From Nonomuraea spiralis (lineage in GTDB: Bacteria; Actinomycetota; Actinomycetes; Streptosporangiales; Streptosporangiaceae): a DNA stretch of 64,000 nucleotides. Both the position numbers and the translations under genes were made by a program. The notes beneath the pieces were generated by a model. It saw only the letters and a program-made list of their open reading frames with translations, made no database searches and was not told the origin of the DNA. The stretch is taken from positions 62,001 to 126,000 of the forward strand of contig NZ_BMRC01000016.1 in assembly GCF_014648435.1 (NCBI RefSeq). The letters run 5' to 3'. Below, one piece after another: positions 60,422-64,000 of the stretch. How positions within the stretch are numbered: position 1 is the first letter of the stretch; every line of letters begins with the position of its first letter.

Positions 60422-61340
60422 GGGAGGGCTCCTCTCGGGCGGGCCAAACGCCGATGTGGTCGGATTCGAGTTCGAGGCGCACCCGGCGTTCCATGTCCAG
60501 GGCGTTCATGAAGTCGCGGGGGAGCTGCAGGCGGCCCACGCGGTCCAGCACGGCGTACTCCTCGGCGACGATCTGCCCCTCGGCGCCCTCGCGCCGCAGC
60601 GTCTCGCTGCTGGTACGGCCGTCGCGGATGCCTACGGTGCGGTCCACCTGCTCCGAGACCAGCGGGTCGTGGGTCACGATGACCACGGTCACGCCGAGCT
60701 CCCGGTTCGCCTTGCGCAGGGAGTCGAACACCTGCTCCGACGTCTCGCTGTCCAGCTCGCCGGTCGGTTCGTCGGCCAGGATGAGCTGGGGCTCGTTGGC
60801 CAGGGCGACGGCGATGGCGACCCGCTGCTGCTCGCCGCCCGACATCTCGGGGGTGCGGCGGTCGGCGCAGTATCCGACGCCCAGCAGCTCCAGCAGCTCG
60901 CCGGCGCGGGCGCGGCCCGCCCGGCCGCCGCCGGCCAGTTTCATGGGCAGCTCGACGTTCTCCCTGGCGGTCAGGTACGGCAGCAGGTTGCGCGCGGTCT
61001 GCTGCCAGATGAAGCCCACGACGGAACGCCGGTAGCGCAGCCGGTCCTTGGCCGTCATCGCCAGCAGGTCCGTACCCGCGACCCTGGCCACCCCCGCGGT
61101 CGGCACGTCGAGCCCCGACAGCACGTTGAGCAGCGTGGACTTGCCCGATCCGGACGCGCCGACGATGGCGACCAGCTCGCCCTTGTCGATCACCAGGTCG
61201 AGGCCCTGAAGGGCGACGACCTCGACGCCCTCGGTCTTGTAGATCCGGACGAGGTTGTCGCAGACGATGTGCGCGTCGCCGCCGAACGCGCTCTTCTTCT
61301 CCGCGGCCTTGGCTTCCAGCTCTGACAGGGTCGGGTTCAT
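60411..61340 (-). CDS. ABC transporter ATPase with C-terminal AbrB-like domain
   Basis: The 309-residue protein has a LolD-type ATPase core (Walker A GASGSGKST at 61-69, WQQTARNLLPYLTARENVELPM, signature MSGGEQQRVAIAVAL, Walker B LILADEPTGELD, switch His VIVTHDPLV). A C-terminal extension of about 60 residues contains VLDRVGRLQLPRDFMNAL followed by VRLELESDHIGVWP. That pattern resembles a SpoVT/AbrB swapped-hairpin DNA-binding domain. It could let the ATPase dimerise or bind DNA, though it may have a purely structural role. The start overlaps the permease stop (ATGA). Confidence 0.85.
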   Translation of the reverse strand: MNPTLSELEAKAAEKKSAFGGDAHIVCDNLVRIYKTEGVEVVALQGLDLVIDKGELVAIVGASGSGKSTLLNVLSGLDVPTAGVARVAGTDLLAMTAKDRLRYRRSVVGFIWQQTARNLLPYLTARENVELPMKLAGGGRAGRARAGELLELLGVGYCADRRTPEMSGGEQQRVAIAVALANEPQLILADEPTGELDSETSEQVFDSLRKANRELGVTVVIVTHDPLVSEQVDRTVGIRDGRTSSETLRREGAEGQIVAEEYAVLDRVGRLQLPRDFMNALDMERRVRLELESDHIGVWPAREEPSHEQ

Positions 61341-63928
61341 GTGAGGTCCCCCACTCGAAGGACGGCGCCGAGGCTGCGACGACGGCTGATGGCGGTGTGC
61401 GCGTACGCGCCGAGCACGGCCACGACGGCCAGCCCGGTCGCCAGCGCGGTCGGCGTGACGAGGTCTAGGGAGTAGTCGCCGACGGGCAGGTCGCCGGCGT
61501 AGGAGGACAGGTCCACGCCCGGTCCGAGCGCCTCTGGCAGCCCGAGGCCGAGCAGGAGACCGGCCAGCGCGGTCAGCAGGATCATCGGCATGATCTCCAG
61601 GACGGTGAGCCGCTGCGCCTGCCGGTCCGACAACCCGAGCGTACGCAGGAACGACAGCGCCCTGGCCCGGTCGGCGGCTCCGACCACCAGCGAGAGGATG
61701 ACGGCGACCAGCGCGTACGCGGCCAGCGCGACCGTGACCACCATCAGCGTGGTGCGGACCGTGCTGGTGAGCGGGTCGTCCTGGATGGCGGCCAGCGCCA
61801 GCGTCTGCGACTCCACCGTGCCCAGCGGGACCATCCGGCGCAGCTCGTCGACGGCGGGGTTGCCGCGGATGAGCAGCGTGTTCACGGCGGGGCGCACGAG
61901 CTGGTCCAGCGGCATGACGATGAACTTGCCCTGGCTGTAGAAGCCGGGCACGGACGTGATCACGCCGCTCTCGGGCAGCTTGAGCCGCGACTGCCAGCCG
62001 ATCTCGTACGTGCCGCGCCCCTTCAGGTCGGGCGAGACGAACGCGCCGCTCCCGGTGGGCACGTCGATGGGCGCGCCTCCCAGCAGCCGCCGCCACTCCG
62101 CCAGGTTCACCGCGATGGCCTCGGCGCGCTCGGCGCCGTAGCCGACCTGGACCCGGCCGGTCTGGGCGAGTACGACCTGCTCGACGCCCGCGACCTTGCG
62201 CACCCGGTCGATCACGTCGGCCGGGATCTCGATCCGCGACGTGATCTTGACCGGCGCGCCCACCTGCTGCCAGGACGCCAGCCGCTGCGTGCTCACCAGC
62301 CCGTCGGAGATCACCGCGGCGAACACCGACACGCCCAGCGCGGGCAGCAGGATCAGCACCGGCAGCACCGAGGCCGAGCGCGCCCTGGCCGCCCTGGTCA
62401 GCCCCAGGAACGGCACGGCGCCCGGCCGCCGCGCGGCCAGCCGTACGAGCAGCCGCAGCGGGTACGGGTAGCAGCGCAGGATGACCACCGCCGCGGCCAG
62501 CGTCAACGCGATCGGCACCACCAGCAGGAACGGGTCGAACCCGGCGGAGGCGGCCAGCCCGCGGGTGCGCAGCAGGTAGGCCCCGGCCAGCGCGAGCACC
62601 ACGACCAGCACCTCCAGCGTGAGCCGGCGGGCGGAGGGACGGGCGGTGGCGACGTCCTCGCGGCGCTCGTCCAGCGGGACGCGGTGCGCGAACGCCAGCC
62701 CGGCGGCGGCGAACCCGACGGCGGCCGCCATGACCAGCAGCGGCCCGATGTGCACGACCGGCAACACGGGTCCGGGTACGAACCAGGACAAGGCGTACCC
62801 GACGAGCCCGGCGGGCACGACGGCGAGCGCGGTCAGCGCCGCCCCGGTGCCCGCGACCTGCCGCAGCGACCCGCCACGCGCCCGCGTCAGCGCCAGCGTG
62901 TGGTCGAGCCGGCCGGCCAGGAGCTGCACCGCCAGCACGATCACGCCGGCCGCCACCAGCAGCAGGCCGCCGAGCACCAGATACATGACGGTCTGCGCGG
63001 TGGACTGGGCCGCCAGGAAGTCGGTCAGCAACTTGGGCAGCGCCGTCATCACCCGGTACGGGCTGAACGAGCCCGACGCCTGCAACCCGATCACGCGCTC
63101 GAACTCGCTGACCGCCGTGTTGAGGTCGCTGGTGGCCAGCGCGTCCGCCTTGTCGGGGGCGATGGGCAGCACCCAGTTGTAGGACAGGTTGCGCCCGTCG
63201 CCGCTGAGCACGGCCAGCCCGTCGTCGGACATGACCGTCGTGATGTGCTTCTCGAACTCCAGCTTGCCCGGCGGCAAGATCCGGGTGACGGAAAGGATGT
63301 CGGAGTTGTGGCTCCAGTAACGCTCGTTCGGGTTCTTGGCCCTGAACGCGCCGACCAGCCGCACCGCCACGTAATGGCTCTCGCCGAGCACCTTGACCTG
63401 GCCGAGCCGCAGATCCATCGCGGGCAGCGCGGACTCGACCAGGCCCACCTCGATCAGCGGGATCGTCTCGCCCTCGAAGCGCGTGGTGGAGGGCTTGCCC
63501 GGCGGCCGCCCCTGGACCCAGTCCACCCGCCTGTCGGCGTCGGACAGCCAGCCGAGATTCATGAACATGGTCCCGCCCGAGCCCTGCAGCGGGGTGACCA
63601 CGGTCTTGGCGCTCATGTGGCTGTCGCCCGTACCGGTGGGGACCACCAGGGGCCGCAGCGCCGGGGGCAGGAGCCTTCGCCAGCGCTGGTCCCTGGACTC
63701 GAACTGGCCGCGTTCGTTGAGGTCCTCCTCCTTCGACATCGACGCGACGGTCACGGTCAGGTCGGCCTGCTCCGCGGGAGCGGTCCGCAGCGCCTCGTGC
63801 AGCGCCTGGTCGAACGACGACTGCATCGCCCTGGGCAGCCCCGCGACGAGCAGGCAGGCGCTCAGCGTCAGCACGAAGAGCACGGCCACCGCGCCCAGGT
63901 GCGTCCGGGCCAGCAGCGGGATCCTCAC
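61337..63928 (-). CDS. Large FtsX-like ABC permease
   Basis: The 863-residue permease has an N-terminal helix (LGAVAVLFVLTLSACLLVAGL), a large extracytoplasmic domain (about 30-310), three helices, further helices, a second extracytoplasmic domain and the last three helices of an FtsX/MacB module (TTLMVVTVALAAYALVAVILSLVVG). GTG start with GGAGG 4 nt upstream overlaps the stop of the preceding gene (GTGA). Such systems extrude lipids, peptides or lipoproteins rather than import. The substrate is unknown. Confidence 0.88.
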   Translation of the reverse strand: MRIPLLARTHLGAVAVLFVLTLSACLLVAGLPRAMQSSFDQALHEALRTAPAEQADLTVTVASMSKEEDLNERGQFESRDQRWRRLLPPALRPLVVPTGTGDSHMSAKTVVTPLQGSGGTMFMNLGWLSDADRRVDWVQGRPPGKPSTTRFEGETIPLIEVGLVESALPAMDLRLGQVKVLGESHYVAVRLVGAFRAKNPNERYWSHNSDILSVTRILPPGKLEFEKHITTVMSDDGLAVLSGDGRNLSYNWVLPIAPDKADALATSDLNTAVSEFERVIGLQASGSFSPYRVMTALPKLLTDFLAAQSTAQTVMYLVLGGLLLVAAGVIVLAVQLLAGRLDHTLALTRARGGSLRQVAGTGAALTALAVVPAGLVGYALSWFVPGPVLPVVHIGPLLVMAAAVGFAAAGLAFAHRVPLDERREDVATARPSARRLTLEVLVVVLALAGAYLLRTRGLAASAGFDPFLLVVPIALTLAAAVVILRCYPYPLRLLVRLAARRPGAVPFLGLTRAARARSASVLPVLILLPALGVSVFAAVISDGLVSTQRLASWQQVGAPVKITSRIEIPADVIDRVRKVAGVEQVVLAQTGRVQVGYGAERAEAIAVNLAEWRRLLGGAPIDVPTGSGAFVSPDLKGRGTYEIGWQSRLKLPESGVITSVPGFYSQGKFIVMPLDQLVRPAVNTLLIRGNPAVDELRRMVPLGTVESQTLALAAIQDDPLTSTVRTTLMVVTVALAAYALVAVILSLVVGAADRARALSFLRTLGLSDRQAQRLTVLEIMPMILLTALAGLLLGLGLPEALGPGVDLSSYAGDLPVGDYSLDLVTPTALATGLAVVAVLGAYAHTAISRRRSLGAVLRVGDLT

Positions 63929-64000
63929 TGTTCCTCCCGAAGGCCGAGACCCTGCCTGCGCAGGTTGCGGGCCAGCCCGGCGACGATGGCGAGCAGCACC
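63925..64000 (-). CDS. 3' end of another gene of the ABC operon (partial)
   Basis: The window edge cuts this gene; only the last 24 codons are present (VLLAIVAGLARNLRRQGLGL then REEQ). A hydrophobic end followed by ARNLRRQGL is typical of FtsX-like permease C-termini, so it is probably a second permease. Its TGA overlaps the GTG of the next gene. Confidence 0.6.
   Translation of the reverse strand, partial: VLLAIVAGLARNLRRQGLGLREEQ

Overview
The window is very GC-rich DNA with short intergenic gaps, GTG and TTG starts, ATGA/GTGA gene overlaps, several start codons that directly follow a TANNNT box, and actinobacterial marker genes (gluABCD, miaB-miaA-dapF-hflX, DUF2277, IclR regulators). This points to the chromosome of a filamentous actinomycete, probably Streptosporangiales such as Nonomuraea. 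That placement is inference from gene content, not a database result. I saw no rRNA, tRNA, CRISPR array, intact insertion sequence or prophage.

Layout. 1-1.7 kb: ribonuclease Y. 1.9-8.0 kb (minus): a dipeptide/oligopeptide ABC operon (solute-binding protein, two ATPases, two permeases) with a 36-bp tandem repeat array between the permease genes and a strong hairpin after the binding-protein gene. 8.2-10.1 kb: an S9 peptidase. 10.1-14.4 kb (minus): gluABCD glutamate uptake genes, a terminator and a second GluB-like binding protein. 14.5-26.7 kb: housekeeping genes (miaB, rnz, ogt, miaA, dapF) among small conserved or unknown genes. 26.7-33.7 kb (plus): a methylglycine catabolic operon, with dimethylglycine oxidase followed by sarcosine oxidase beta, delta and an alpha subunit that carries gamma fused at its C-terminus. 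33.8-36.9 kb: an HNH-type lipoprotein, an OmpR-type two-component system and a divergent exported protein. 36.9-39.9 kb: an HExxH protein, DUF2277 and an IclR regulator. 39.9-46.3 kb (minus): malate synthase and glcD-glcE-glcF-iclR, which together form a glycolate to glyoxylate to malate module. 46.4-56.1 kb (plus): a DUF4097 lipoprotein, hflX, hutI behind a 28-codon ORF, degV, comEA-comEC and holA. 56.6-59.6 kb: an epoxide hydrolase with a MarR/MFS divergent pair. 59.7-64 kb (minus): an FtsX/LolD-type ABC system cut by the window edge, one ATPase of which ends in an AbrB-like domain.

Connections. Dimethylglycine and sarcosine oxidation yields glycine and one-carbon folate units. Glycolate oxidase plus malate synthase bring C2 acids into central metabolism. 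Two IclR regulators flank the glycolate genes, and malate synthase has two IclR-like operator candidates 21 bp apart. I did not find a large new defence or mobile system. The most unusual items are the SoxA-SoxG fusion, the ATPase-AbrB fusion, the micro-ORF coupled to hutI, the 36-bp repeats inside the peptide operon, the 11-bp-spaced direct repeats in front of the two-component operon and the recurrent leaderless-start architecture.
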